A stretch of 64,000 bases of DNA from Torreya grandis. Its lineage: Eukaryota; Streptophyta; Pinopsida; Cupressales; Taxaceae. The translations under genes and the position numbers were made by a program. The notes under the pieces are model-generated. The model saw nothing but the letters and a program-made list of their open reading frames with translations, did not search any database and was not told the DNA's origin. Below, piece after piece: positions 24,003 to 37,100 of the stretch (within the stretch, counting starts at the first letter, position 1; every line of letters starts with the position of its first letter). The stretch spans positions 2,418,501 through 2,482,500 of the forward strand of contig JARHVA010000250.1 of the NCBI GenBank assembly GCA_037957365.1, in the 5' to 3' direction.

Positions 24003-26184
24003 TGTTGATGGTTTAAAATTATGCTTGATCTTAACCAATCAATAATGGGAAGTTTCAAACTGTGAGACTATGCGGCTTGAAACAACCTCCCGATTTTAGA
24101 GAAGATGGTCTCTTCTTTTGTATTGGGTGTTGGGGAAAAGGGATAGGAGATTAAACAGAAATGCAAAATGCAATAATTGAAACCTAACTATGGTGATGCG
24201 CCTGAGTGTAATCCTAATCCTAACCTAAGCACAGTGAGACTATTATAAGATTCAATTACATTTAAGAGTAGACAAGTGCATGATCAATGTAAAAGGTCAA
24301 AATAATAGAAACAGAGGCTCACAACAGGGAGTTCTTTCACTGAGACACAGAGAATGTCAACAAAGGCATAGTTTTCAATCTTCTTAATAGAATTTTCCAA
24401 TCACATAAGAGGTGCAGAAGTCACGTATAGTTATGTAAACCTTCCAACTTAATAAAATGAGACAAAAGCAAATGACATCCCTAATCACAACTTTAGAAAA
24501 TCTACAATATAGACTACATCACAAATGACATAGATAACACCAACCAAGGCATGAAGCTTAATCTTCTTAATTCATTCAGCCACATAAGAGGCACAAAAAC
24601 ATGCACAGTTATATCAACTTTATAACTCAAGAAAATTGAGACAAGAGAAAATGATATTACTGGTCAAAAACTATAGAAAGTCTAAAACTATAAGCCAAAT
24701 CACCCCTTTAACTATGATTTTACAATTCTTCTTATATAGCTTCAGATGTCTCCTTGCATCACTTTCTTTCCCATGCAATTCCACTCCATCCTTCACTCAT
24801 AGGGGACAAAATAGATAGTGCATTCAATGCCTTGGATGCATCTTGGTCTTATATAGAACTACCCTAACTGTGGCATGGTGATCCATGTCCAGTACCTCCC
24901 TTTTCACCTAAAATTCCTCATTCCATCACCTGTTTGGCCGCTCAACTGTCTAATCTGCCTCTGCCTATAGGGGACAAATAGACGGCGTCTTCAATGCTTG
25001 CAATCCCGAAAAAACTACTTGGTGCACTGTTCTATCTACCAAGAATAACTCCCACCGAGTTTCTTTCCATCTTTGTTATAACAGATAGACGGGCACTCTG
25101 TCTTGTTGAAACAAAAGAGGAAACTTAGTCAATCTATGAAAATTCTCTTTTTGTCTAGAAAGCATCAGAGAATGACACTTGGCTGCTTTCACTTTTTCTA
25201 TATTCTACTCAAGAATGCTCCACCTTCGACACCTGTTGCAGTTCACTTCCTTGATACTTTGTAGTTTTATCAAAACAAAACTCACCACGTCCCTTGCTCG
25301 AGAAACTTTTTAGGAAGGGATGAATGCACGTGGCAATCTTTGCATGTTGACACTCGGTGCTTCCTTAGTCCTTTGAAATAATGTCTAGGACCCACCACAA
25401 TCTTCATTCAGTAATTAGGCTCGAAGATGGTCTCTAAAAAATTGACATGTGGCGATCTCTATTGCTCTTGAGAAGATACGTGGCATCTTCCATTTCTCTG
25501 TCTAAGGGTATGTGTGCCTTCTGCTTTTTTCTTGGGATGGAACAGAAAGGGACTCAGAGAGTGACACTTGGTAGCCTCCGCTGCACTTCAGCACTTGAGC
25601 AAAATGAAATGACACCCTCATGCGTTGAATGAAAGCATTAGAACCACACCTCCTAGATGTCGATATGTGGTGACTTCCATTATTTCTTCAAAAAGGTAGT
25701 TTAGGGCCTCTGCAACTGCCACATGGCACTTTCTACTCTCTCTACTGCTTAGCTCATTGAAAGTCTTTGTCAAAAGTAGAATGAAATGTGGGTGCCTCTA
25801 TGAGACATGGATGCTAGCATGTGGTGCATTTCGCTTAACTACCACTAGGTATGTGGCATGATTTGTAGTTCTCTAGAAAGTTACAAAAAGGGCCTCAGAG
25901 GATGCTAGCTGGCCGACTTTGTGTTTTAGAAGGTGACACTTGGCAGCATCAGCTTGAAATTGATACTTGGGCAAAAATGAGATGAAGGAAACAAGAAGGG
26001 GAAAAAGACCCATGCTCAGAGGGTGACACTTGGTAGCATCCACTACACTTTGACACTTAGGCAAAAATGAACCCATCCTCTACTCCAAAACTCTACCGCT
26101 ACATCCAAGGTGCACAGGAACCAAAATTGTAGTGCTCAAATAAAAAATAAGTTAAATACGACGTAGAGTAAAAATTACTCTACA
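24003..26184 (-). repeat. Nested element LTR (its 3' LTR)
   Basis: The 2,182-base LTR runs from TGTTGATGG to ACTCTACA on the plus strand (TG and CA ends on either strand). It has internal sub-repeats with core TGACACTTGG near 25168, 25562, 25922 and 26022. ACGTGGC occurs at 25328-25334 and 25478-25484. Confidence 0.92.
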
Positions 26185-26321
26185 GTTATTGGTGATCCCC
26201 AGGACTTTTGAGCCTTCTAAAAAAGAACCTGACTCTTGCTCGATCAAAATTTCAAAATTTACAGCTTCAATAGTGCTATCTAGTAGATAGACCACTCATG
26301 GTTAGATAATCCTTGCTTGAT

Positions 26322-29300
26322 CTACAATTCAATGAAAGCTAGATCCAAGTTAATGAGATCTTTGTGTGAAAAGGATTGCAAGATCTGGACTATGGATTTT
26401 AGCTTGAATTCTAGCTGGAAAATAGGAATCAAAATAGTTTCAACCTTTGAGGCTGAGGAATCATCTTGCAAGTTTTGGAAAACTATTTGATCCCTTTGTT
26501 TAGCTAGCAACAATGGTTCAATTTGGTCCACCATCAACACCATCTTTGCATTCAAAAATGGGGAAGGAAGGCCCAATCACACTATATCTTCAATACGCTA
26601 TCTCTTTTCATTGATGCCTTCCTTCATGACTTCAAGATGTTCTCTGCAACTGTTGGCCATGGCATTATGACTGAGCTCTTCATTGACCCATTTCGCGGCA
26701 GCCATTCTATCAGGGATCTCCACGACTACCAATGTTGCATCCATTGTATCATAGAGCTTCTGCAGTAATGAATGGGAGTCTATGACTCTTTTGGAGATCA
26801 TGGATAGAGTGTTCTATACTAAATTCTCCACCCTCTCACACAATTACTGTGCATTGAGTAGGAAGGTGAAAAATGGCCTGAGCTAGATAATCTCTAAAGA
26901 TATTCTCTCCCATGCCGACTCATAGAGCTCCTTCACCAATTGCATGACTCTGACACCTTTTGGCCTATTATCCATCTCAATTGTTACTTGTGCCATCCTT
27001 TGTTGCTTTGCTTAGAACTGGGATTGAAAAGCCCAGCCTTGTTTTGCTCCTCCAGCAGCCCTTGCTATGATTGGGTAACTTGCAGCTGAAGTCCTTCGAC
27101 TCTTCCCTGCAATGTTGCATTCTCCTACCTGAGGGCTATGGCTACATCTTTGGCAAGTGTGAGCTCTACTTTCAATGAATCTGTCTAGGCTTGGACTACC
27201 CATTGAGTCTAGAGGGAAACAATATCTTGCAACTATTTATGCAGACTAGCTATTTCATTGTCTCTCTTGTTTATTTCTTCGGCCAAACTATTATAGTTTG
27301 CCTTCTCCTTGGCCAAATCAGCCTCCATCTTCTACAGTCTTCTTAATTTCTTCAAATAATCTTCTGTGACTATAGAAGTGGATTCGGTCAGCAGCTTGAC
27401 TCTATCTTGGGGCTTGAACAGGGACATGTCAATGGCCACTACGTTCATGGTATAGTCCTCCGGCTGCATTTGCTCACTTGGCTTATCAATGTTGGGTGAA
27501 AAATGGGTCACCATTAACTACTGTTGGATGGGGTCAAATTATGACCTCAAGTGTGGGACAACTGATGCTTTATTCTCTTTAATTCTCTTCTTCTCCAATT
27601 GGGCCTCTCTTGCCCTCCTTATAGCATTGGCCTGCATCTGGAAGGTGGAAGGGGATGCAATATGTACCCCTACAAAAGGAAATCCTTGTGGTAGGCCATA
27701 TTGGAGAGCCATTGGTTGGCTAGGGGTGAGCTATAGGGGCATCTTTCTGGGGATGGAGGGAGAGGAATGGGGTAATGTTAGGGCCTAAGGTGCTAAGGAT
27801 GGGGCGGCTTGTGAGATGGGAATCGTAGCAGTGGTAGGAGGTGCCATCTGATTGGGTGGAGGCATCATGCCAATAGGGTAAGGAATATATTAAGAGGGAG
27901 GAGGGGAAGAAATACTTACCTGAGGGGAAGTTGTAGTACTCTGTGTTGGGTGCTGTGAAGGCTCCTCTTCCTCCTCTGAATCCAAATAGAATTTCACCCT
28001 CTTTCTCTTCTTGGGTGTCTCTGCCTCTGGCTGCATTTGTCTCCCTTCTGCCTCTGCTGTTGTTGGTGGCACATGTGGAGAACTAGGGACTTCAATGACT
28101 CCTGATGATGGGGAAGCCTATGGTGGTGATGACACCACACTCCTTTGTTTTTCTGTGGTAGCTGCAGCTTGTTCTGAAGTCTACGATTGTTGGCTTGGTC
28201 CCGCTCCAGCTGCTTGCTCCACCCCAAGTGTCGACATTTGACTCATTTATAGGATAGAAGTAGGGGATGGATGCCACTCATTCCAGATCTCTTCCCACCT
28301 TTCATCTAAATCTACACCTTTGAAAGCATGGGTGGTTTGGGAAATTTCTTGCCTATATTTCTAATAGGCCTCAATTTTCTCTACATCCCAACCTTTATTC
28401 CTCAGCATCCTTCTCAAACCAGAGGTCATCCTGACCTTGGGATCATAATCCCTCTATTTGTCATAGAATGTTTCCCATGGCCTATTTTGTGGCATGGGAA
28501 AATTTGTTAGCTCAACATAGAGACCAGGAGCATCTTCTGTAGGGTTTATCCTAGTCTCACAAAAAGGGTGGCCTTTATGCACAATCCTGGCTCCAATTCT
28601 ATTTGTCCTCACCACGGAAGCTATGTAATCAGTTGGGTCATAAACCCATTTGTCCTTAACCAATAGGAACCCCAAGAAGGCCAATTTCCTTAGTAGCACA
28701 GTCTCAGCTTCTTTGGCTTCCAGGCTTACGTTGCCTGCCATCCATGGGAGATTATACATTTTCCTTTTCTTCTTCCTAGAACCATATTCATTATCAACCA
28801 CTGAAACCTTCCTGGTGATCTCTAGGAATGCTAACTGAAGATTTAAAACCTTTGGTAGCAACACTGGCTCCCCACAAAATCCATGGACCCTTAAGGTCGT
28901 GTGATGGGCCCCAAAATAGAAGTCACATGGGATGGGACAACTAACCAGGAGGTTCGTAACACTTGGGAATAACCTATTTATAACAGGCTTAAGGCTGAGG
29001 CAATGAAGAATAGGGGTGATGAATAGTTCCCAAAAATCATACGTGTCACTGGTTTTTGATAAAACATGTGTCCATGCAGACACAAGAATGGTTCTTTGGG
29101 GGTTGAAAGCTGGGTAATATAGGTTTAGATTCATAAATTGGGAGAAAAGGTTAGGGTTCTAGTGCAGTATAAGATGGAACAAAAAGGAGGAATACCTGAA
29201 TACCCCCTTTAACCTAAACTGGGTTAGCTACTCCACCATTGAGAAGGCGATGTGCTCAGAGAAGTCAAGTCGATACTCCTGCGTCTTATCAACTATTTTT

Positions 29301-29992
29301 AGCCTGAATAGGATGGCCATTTGCTTTGCATATACCACCGTGTCATCTTTTATGCCAAAGATGAGGGCCATCATTGACAGTGCGTCTTGGATAGTAGGTG
29401 TGAACTGAGTCATTGGTATGGGGAGCGTGGTTACCGTTGCATCCCTAACAACCATTTGTAACTCAGACCTCAAAAAACTTATCTGAGTGTTAATGTTTGC
29501 CCACATCCTTTGCATCCTATCAATGGTGGGGAAGGTGGTGGTACCATCATATTATAGGGCTAGCATGTCCCTGATAGCTTGTGGGGTGACCTGCAGCATG
29601 AAAGGACCCTGTTGAATGGTGTAAGATTATGGGTGGAGCAAGTCCATGCATAATTTGATCATATCAGGACATGGGTGCACAGTTGGGACAATGAATTGAG
29701 CTAGTTGTGAGGTCCATATCCTCATTTTGAAGGTGGCTCTTTGGAGACACCTTTGGTGTGCCCCTTCTCTTAGGTTCTTACTACTAGCCCTTTTTAGGAT
29801 CAGGTCCATGATTCCATCTGCATAATCCCTTACCTTTAAAGGGTCACTAGTCTGACCGACTCCCAGGGATTTTGTTCTTAGGTAGCTTCTTGGTGGTTGC
29901 ATAGGAGCTACAACATATGATTTGCTAGCCAGTAACCCGTCAAGATATCTAGGTGTCCTTGTTCCTTGTTGAGAAGATGATGCTCCTGCCAT
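26322..29992 (-). pseudogene. Nested element ORF B, about 1,220 codons, unknown function (decayed)
   Basis: I do not recognise this protein. From a start at 29992 (MAGASSSQQ) one minus-strand frame runs to about 27020, where a frameshift moves it to the frame ending at 26322. Most interruptions replace Gln codons (CAA or CAG to TAA or TAG), for example at 29627, about 29552, 29228, about 29157 and 28454. The first 500 codons look globular, with motifs such as FSEHIAFSMVE and VRTNRIGARIVHKGHPFCE. Around codons 560-660 it is Ser/Pro/Gln-rich, with the basic-then-acidic run KKRKRVKFYLDSEEEEE, which could be a nuclear localisation signal. A Pro-rich part follows. From about 27340 to 27020 the heptad-like pattern suggests a coiled coil. 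It fills most of the interior. It shows no reverse transcriptase, integrase or CCHC motif. It may be an unusual gag, a captured gene or an element-specific protein. Confidence 0.6.
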
Positions 29993-30828
29993 CTCTATAT
30001 CTCTTGTATGATACCTAGTATATGAGCCTTATGTAGGATGGAAACACGCTTGCTGAAACAAACTTTACTAGGCACTACAATCGCAATGAGCAGGATATTT
30101 TCACAAGAATGATTAAGAGTTTGTAAACTTTAAAATTTGCTAAGGGATATTTATGGGCCTATAAGGTCCCAAATAGCATTAATTTTAGATGACCGTTAGC
30201 AAATCCTACTCAATCTTCAGGAAATAGTGAGGTGGACACATTATGCGGCACAAAGTACCTTAGAGATCTTGAAAGATTTGGGGAAGCATTTAATGTGGCA
30301 AAATTTAAATAATTAAAACTTCTAAGACGCTGACTCTACGTTTAAAAATGCTTATTCTAAAAGAAAAGTGGGAAAACAACTACAGAAAGCAAAACAATGC
30401 AGAAATGGGAACCTACCTAACTACATTAATTAAATATCCTTATTTCCCTCCAGGATCAAAAATGAACTTTCCAACGTCTTCTTTATGACAAGCCAATTTA
30501 TGTTGCCATACCGGTGATTGAAACGGGTATATCTTTGGTGAAGTGTCCTCTGTGCTGGCCACACGAATCTACTTGTATTTGAGTAAGTCTAATTTGAACA
30601 TGCTTTCGACATCCATAAGCTCTTTTTGTCCTTGAAAGCCCATCAAATACTGGTTCTTCTTGCTATCGTGTGTCATCAAGAAATCATCAGCTATTGGTTC
30701 TTCATTCTATGCCTTTTGATATCCATTATCTTTCGGCTCATCTCCTTTAGATTCTAGCTTTATTGCATCATCATGCTCCTTGATGACTTCATCCTCTTGA
30801 AGGATAAATTTGAAAGCTGGCATTTCCT

Positions 30829-31880
30829 CTACATACTCAGTTGAGTCTCAAAGCTATCTTCTCCATATTTGGCCAGTTCATGGCTAAGAATAAGGTCACC
30901 TATCTCAATGACTTGATCAAGGGAGTGTCCATGCTCCTCCATATCCTCTTGCAAAGTGAGGAAAAAGTTAGAAATGATCTCTTCCTCATCAGAAGTTAAG
31001 GAAGAAGCTGGTGACTTGTCCTCTTGTTCATCAAAGGGGGAATCTATGGTGATTTCTTCCTTATTTGTACTTATGGAATCCTCTTGACTAGCCATGAATT
31101 GAGCGTACTCTTCTGCATACTCATTTGCTTCCTTCAAAATATATTCTTCTTCAAAAAGGGGTGAAGAAGAAGGCTGTGATGGAGAACAAGAAGCTTCTTG
31201 AGTAAGGGTGGAAGGGACTTGAGGGGAAAGTTAGAGTTTGGGGTCCTCTTGACTTTCTGTTGTTATAGTCTCTTCATTATTGGGGAAGTGAGCTTGACAG
31301 GTTGGACCTTGCTCAAGAACAGGGGTGGCGTATGTTTGATCTAGAATTTGTGGTGGTGATTATGAAGTTTGGTAGACTTGGTAAGGTTGGTTCTCATGAA
31401 TGCTTAGCCTCTCTTCTATAAATGCAATCAATCCACACACATCCAATAGCTCATATGTAAGCTCTTGCCAATTTTCCCTTTCAATGGGATCCCATTCTCT
31501 TTTAATCAGATCTACTGCATCCCTTACTTGATGGATGACATGAGAAGGAATTTCTTGGCCATATCCCCTTCTACTGTCAAGCTCTAACACATATTTTTTA
31601 AATCCCAGCAATGCTTTTTTGAAAGTGAAAATAAGGTTAGGTTAAACATAAGATGTGACATATTGGGGAGACTGGGCATAGGATTGGTATAGCTCATGAC
31701 CATATGAAAAATCGTTACTTGGCATGATTCCATGAGAAGCTTGTTCTTGATTAAAAATATATGGAGGAGAACAAGACCCATAGCTATGAGTAATAGAATT
31801 ATACATACCAAAAGGTGATTTCTTAATGATACTACTTGATTGGTTGATGACTCAGAGTCGTTGTTGGTGTTGATAAAAAC
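30829..31880 (-). pseudogene. Nested element ORF A, about 350 codons, unknown function (decayed)
   Basis: This is the first long frame after the primer site in the element's direction. I do not recognise it. The N-terminal part is rich in Tyr, Ser, Gln and Pro. A middle part looks helical (LLGFKKYVLELDSRRGYG, then RDAVDLIKREWDPIERENW). The C-terminal third is strongly acidic with many Glu, Asp and Ser. It ends near 30829. Several Gln-to-stop changes interrupt it, so the true start cannot be fixed. It lies about 0.8 kb upstream of ORF B in the same orientation. A gag-like or regulatory role is possible but nothing shows it. Confidence 0.5.
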
Positions 31881-31938
31881 CTCCAAAGGCTAATTGGCTG
31901 AAGAACACAACAAAATTTCTTCAACTCCTTGAAAGATT

Positions 31939-31957
31939 GGTCCCACTGGGCATGCCA
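31939..31957 (-). other. Nested element primer-binding site
   Basis: On the minus strand TGGCATGCCCAGTGGGACC lies five bases after the end of the LTR at 31963. It has the Gypsy form and partly matches the outer element's site, and it fixes the orientation. Confidence 0.8.
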
Positions 31958-31962
31958 AAAAC

Positions 31963-34142
31963 TGTTGATGGTTTAAAATTGTGCTTGATCTTAACTAATC
32001 AACAATGGGAAGTTTCAAACTGTGAGACTATGCAGCTTGAAACAACCTCCAAATTTTAGAAAAGCTGGTCTCTTTTGTATTGTGTGTTGGGGAAAAGGGA
32101 TAGGAGATTAAACAAAAATGCAAAATGCAGGAATTGAAACCTAACTATGGCGATGCACCTGAGTGTAATCCTAATCCTAACCTAAGCACAGTGAGACTAT
32201 TATAGGATTCAATTAAATTTAAGAGTAGACAAGTGCATGATCAATGTAAAAGGTTGAAATAGTAGAAATAGAGGCTCACAACAAGGAGTTATTTTGCTGA
32301 GACACAGAGAATGTCAACAAAGGCATAGTATTCAATCTTCTTAATAGAATTTTCCAATCACATAAGAGGCAAAGAAGTCACATACAATTATGTAAACTTT
32401 CCAACTCAAGAAAATGAGACAAAAGCAAATGACATCCATAATCACAAATTTAGAAAATATACAGTATAGACTACTTCACAAATGACATAGATAACACCAA
32501 CCAAGGCATGGAGCTTAATCTTCTTTTTTCATTCAGCCACATAAGAGGCACAAAAACATGCACAGTTATATCAACTTTATAACTCAAGAAAATTGAGACA
32601 AGAGCAAATGATATTTCTGGTCAAAAACTACAGAAAGTCTAAAACTATAAGCCAAATCCCCCCTTTAACTATGATTTTAAAATTCTTCTTATATAGCTTC
32701 AGATGTCTCCTTGCATTGCTTTCTTTCCTGCACAATTCCACTCCATCCTTCACTCATAAGGGACAAAATAGATGGTGCATTCAATGCCTTAGATGCATCC
32801 TAGTCTTATCCAGAACTGCCCTGACTGTGGTGTGGCGATCCATGTCTAGTACCTCCCTTTGCACCTAAAATTCCTCATTCCATCACCTATTTGGCTGCTC
32901 AACTGTCTACTCTACCTCTACCTATAGGGGACAAATAGATAGTGTCTTCAATGCTTGTAAGCCCCAAAAAACTACCCGATGCACTATTCTATCTACTAAG
33001 AATAACTCTCACTGAGTTTCTTTCCATCTTTGCTATAACAAATATATGGGCACTCTGTCTTATTGAAATGGAAGAGGACACTTAGTCAATCTATGATAAT
33101 TCTCTTTTTGTCTAAAAATCACCAAAGAATGACACTTGGCCACTTTCGCTTTCTCTATATTCTACTCAGGAATGCTCTACCTTTGACACCTGTCACAGTC
33201 TACTTCCTTGATACTTTGCGGTTTTATCAAAACAAAACTCACCGCGTCCCTTGCTCGAGAAACTTTTTAGGAAGGGATGAATGCACATGGCAGTCTTTGC
33301 ATGTTGACACTTGACACTTCCTTAGTCCTTTGAAATAACATCTGGGACCCACCACAATCTTCATTCAGCAATTAGGCTCAAAGATGGTCTCTCAAAAATT
33401 GACACGTGGTGATCTCCGCTGCTCTTGGGAAGATATGTGGCATCTTCTATTTCTCTGTCTAAGGGTATGTGGTGCCTTTCACTTTTTTCTTGGGATGGAC
33501 CAGAAGGGGACTCAAAGAGTGATAGTTGGTATCCTCCGCTGCACTTTAGCACTTGAGAAAAATGAAATGATGCCCTCATGCGTTGAATGAAAGCATTGGA
33601 ACCACACCTCCCAAATGCCGACATGTGGTGACTTCCACTATTTCTTCAAAAAGGTAGTTCAGGGCCTCCACAACTGCCACCTGGCACTTTTCGCTCTCTC
33701 TACTACTTAGCTCATTGAAAGTCTTTGTCAAAAGTAGAATGAAATGTGGGTGCCTCTATGAGACATGGATGCTAGCATGTGGTGCATTCTGCTTAACTAC
33801 CACTAGGTACGTGGCACGATCTATGGTTCTCTGGAAAGTTACAAAAAGGGCCTCAGAGGATGCTAGCTAGCCGGCTTTGTGTTTTGGAAGGTGACACTTG
33901 GTAGCATCTACTTGAAATTGATACTTGGGTAAAAATGAGATGAAGGAAACAAGAAGGGGAAAAAGACCCATGCTCAGAGGGTGATACTTGGCAACATCCA
34001 CTGCACTTCGACACTTAGGCAAAAATGAACCCATCCTCTGCTCCAAAACTCTGCCGCTACGTCTAAGGTCTGTAAGAACCAAAATTGTAGTGCTTGAATA
34101 AAAAATAAATTAAATACAATGTAGATTAAAAATTACTCTACA
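31963..34142 (-). repeat. Nested element LTR (its 5' LTR, promoter-bearing)
   Basis: The 2,180-base partner of 24003-26184 would drive transcription on the minus strand. ACGTGG cores survive at 33404-33409 and 33809-33814. At 33295-33301 and 33435-33441 the matching sites are decayed to ACATGGC and ATGTGGC. Confidence 0.92.
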
Positions 34143-34147
34143 AGTAC

Positions 34148-37100
34148 AACATTATTGACCATGTTGAAAAAATATTAGAAAATATTTCAATATTAGATAT
34201 TTTCAAGACATCTCCTGTATATAAAGACATCTTTTATAAAGTTCTATGAGAGTCAAATGTACCTCAAGACATCAATCCTACCAATTTCCAAGCGTTAATA
34301 AGTCCTTTTTAAAAAAATAACCAAGCAACATTTGATCATTCATTTGTCTCTCCTTTAGGATTAGATCATAACCTCCCATTGTACATAGAGGTTATTATCT
34401 ATAGACACAAAGTGAAAATAATATTTATAGACAATGGATCAATGTTCAATATATGTACATTAAGGCTTGTAAAAAATATAGGATATTCAATAAAAACATT
34501 GGAAGCAAACATTATTACCATAAAGGCATATGACAATAATGAGAGACAATCTATAGGAATAATCTATCTTCCCTTGATGGTGGGGTTTGTTATTAAATAA
34601 ACTCTCATTCATGTCCTTGATTTTGATCTACCACACAACATAATTATTGAGCATCAATGGATACATTCTATGAATGCCATCCCATCCATCTTACATCAAT
34701 GTTTGAAATTCTCCCATGTAGGAATGAAAGTTACTATAAAAGGAAATCCTCAACCCTTCCAATATTGTAAGCTATTGGAAGGAAAATAAAAAAAGAAAAC
34801 TATTTACCAGTTACAGATGATAACTTTACTCCCATTGATGATTATCCTTTATTTGAAAATTATGTCCATCCATAAAAATTATTTCAAATACCTCCCTTTG
34901 GTGGTTAGATTAATACATCAACTACATCCATCTCTATTGAAAAGGCTTCCACCAACAAAACATCTAACCAACCATTTGAGAAAGCTTCAAATCACCCTTC
35001 TGTTGAACAAACTTTCACTCCAACACCCATCTTTAGAACATCCTCATCCACTTTTTCCCACTTTAAGATCATTGATAGAGGAATGAACGAGTATATAATT
35101 CAAGATTTTTTGACAAGTAAAATCCATACCAATCCAAATAACTATTGTAGGCCCTACCATATAAAGGATAATATAATGGTTAATAATTTTGGAAAGACAA
35201 TATTTATATAAGATAGTTTCCTTTCAAATGAAAATTTTGAAGATTCCAATCTTTCTTGGTTGTATTCTGACAAACTAGCTCCTTGTTTCTCCAATAACAA
35301 GTATCCCATTACCAAATACATCATGTGTAATATAATGAACTATAAGGGTAAAAGTATTGGCCTCCATGAAAAAGGGTCAATAGATCCTATCACAATAAAA
35401 TAAAATGAAGCAAAACATGGTATAGGATTTAACCCACTCAATGTGCATCTCACACTTTTCCAAAGTGATTCTTATAGTGAGTCAGAGGATGATTCTTTAG
35501 ACATCGAGATAGGTTCCATACTTAGCCACTTTGAAGACCTTGGCCTCACCAACCTATTTCATGAAAATGTTGTTCTTAAACTTGATCTTATATATCCATC
35601 CCTCATATAGTGGGACCAACACACAACACCTTCACTTGATCATTTTTAGAATGATAAGGATATTTACAAATTCTTGAGAATAAGGGATTAGATTCTAGCA
35701 AGCGACCACAAGAAAGGGTTTCTAATTTAGTTAGATGATTCAACATACTTTGGGGAACATAAATTACATAAAAATATCAGTTTAACTTCTACATCCAATC
35801 AAACTGATTTTGAGGAAGATTTCTATATTATTACACCACCCCTAAATTACAAAGATGGATCAACTCTCGTTGTTGAAGAAACTATTCCTATGAACATTAA
35901 CACTAAAGAAGATCCTAAAATTATTAAAATTTACATATCACTTACTCAAGAAGAAAAGGACATATTTACACTTCTGCTTCATGAATTCTATGACATATTC
36001 ACATGGTCTTATGTAGATATTTTAGGGCTTCATCCAAAATTAGTTGTACATCACCTTGTGGTGCATTTAGATGCTAAACCAATCAAACAAAAGCTTTATA
36101 AGATGCATCCTAAGATTTAACTATTAGTAAAATAACTAAATAAGCAATTGGTTGTTGGTTTTATACATCCCATTGATTATTCATATTGGATATCTAACAT
36201 TGTACCAGTATCAAAGAAACTAGAAGGGCTCAGAGTTTACATGGATTTTTGTGATATCAAAAAATCTTGCCCAAAAGATGATTTTACACTGCCCAACATA
36301 GACATGATTGTAGATTCAACTATAGGCTATGAGATGTTGTCTTGATGGATTTTTAGGCTATAATTAAATAAAAATTACTACTGAAGACTAACACAAAACT
36401 GCATTTACAACTCCATGGGGAACATTTTGATACTAACTAATGTCTTTTGGTTTGAAAAATGTTGGATCCACATACTAGTAGGCAATGACTGTCATTTTCG
36501 ATGACATGATTCATAATATTATGGAAGACTATATTGATGATATTCTTGCTAAATCTAAATCTAGAAAAAAACACCTTCAGGTGCTTTGCCATATTTTTGA
36601 GCACATGAGAGAGTATAAAATGAGATTGAATCCTAATAAATGTGTGTTCATTGTGACATTGAGAAAGTTGTTAGGGGTCATTATTTCAAAATGTGGTATA
36701 GAAGTTGATCCCTCTAAATTTTCAGCTTTCATGGATATGCCTCCACCTAAGACTATTAAACAACTTAGAAATCTACAAGGAAAAATTCAAGCTATTAGAA
36801 GATTTATATCTCAACTTGCCGACATTTATCACCCTTTCACATTTTTGATAAAGAAAGACACTCCTTTTACTTAGAATGAGAGTTGTGAAAAAGCATTTAA
36901 AAATCTTAAACATTATCTTTCTAACCCACCATTACTAGTGCCACCTGTTGTTGGTAAACCTTTCTTGTTATACATTTCAGCCTCTCAGTTTGCACTAGGG
37001 GAATTATTAGCACAACATGATGATAGTGGAAAAGAATAGGAAGTATATTACCTAAGTATAACTTTGATATCATATGAGCTCAACTATTCTTAGATATAAA

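Larger units (their letters stand above)
24003..34142 (-). mobile_element. Nested 10.1-kb LTR element without reverse transcriptase
   Basis: AGTAC occurs at 23998-24002 and 34143-34147, bracketing LTRs 24003-26184 and 31963-34142. A primer site on the minus strand beside the LTR at 31963 sets the orientation as minus. The 5.8-kb interior has two decayed minus-strand frames and no DSG protease, YxDD reverse transcriptase, RNase H or integrase motif that I can find. That makes it a non-autonomous element of the LARD kind, yet with long coding-like frames of its own. The LTRs differ by about 7% over the first 350 bases by eye. Confidence 0.9.
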
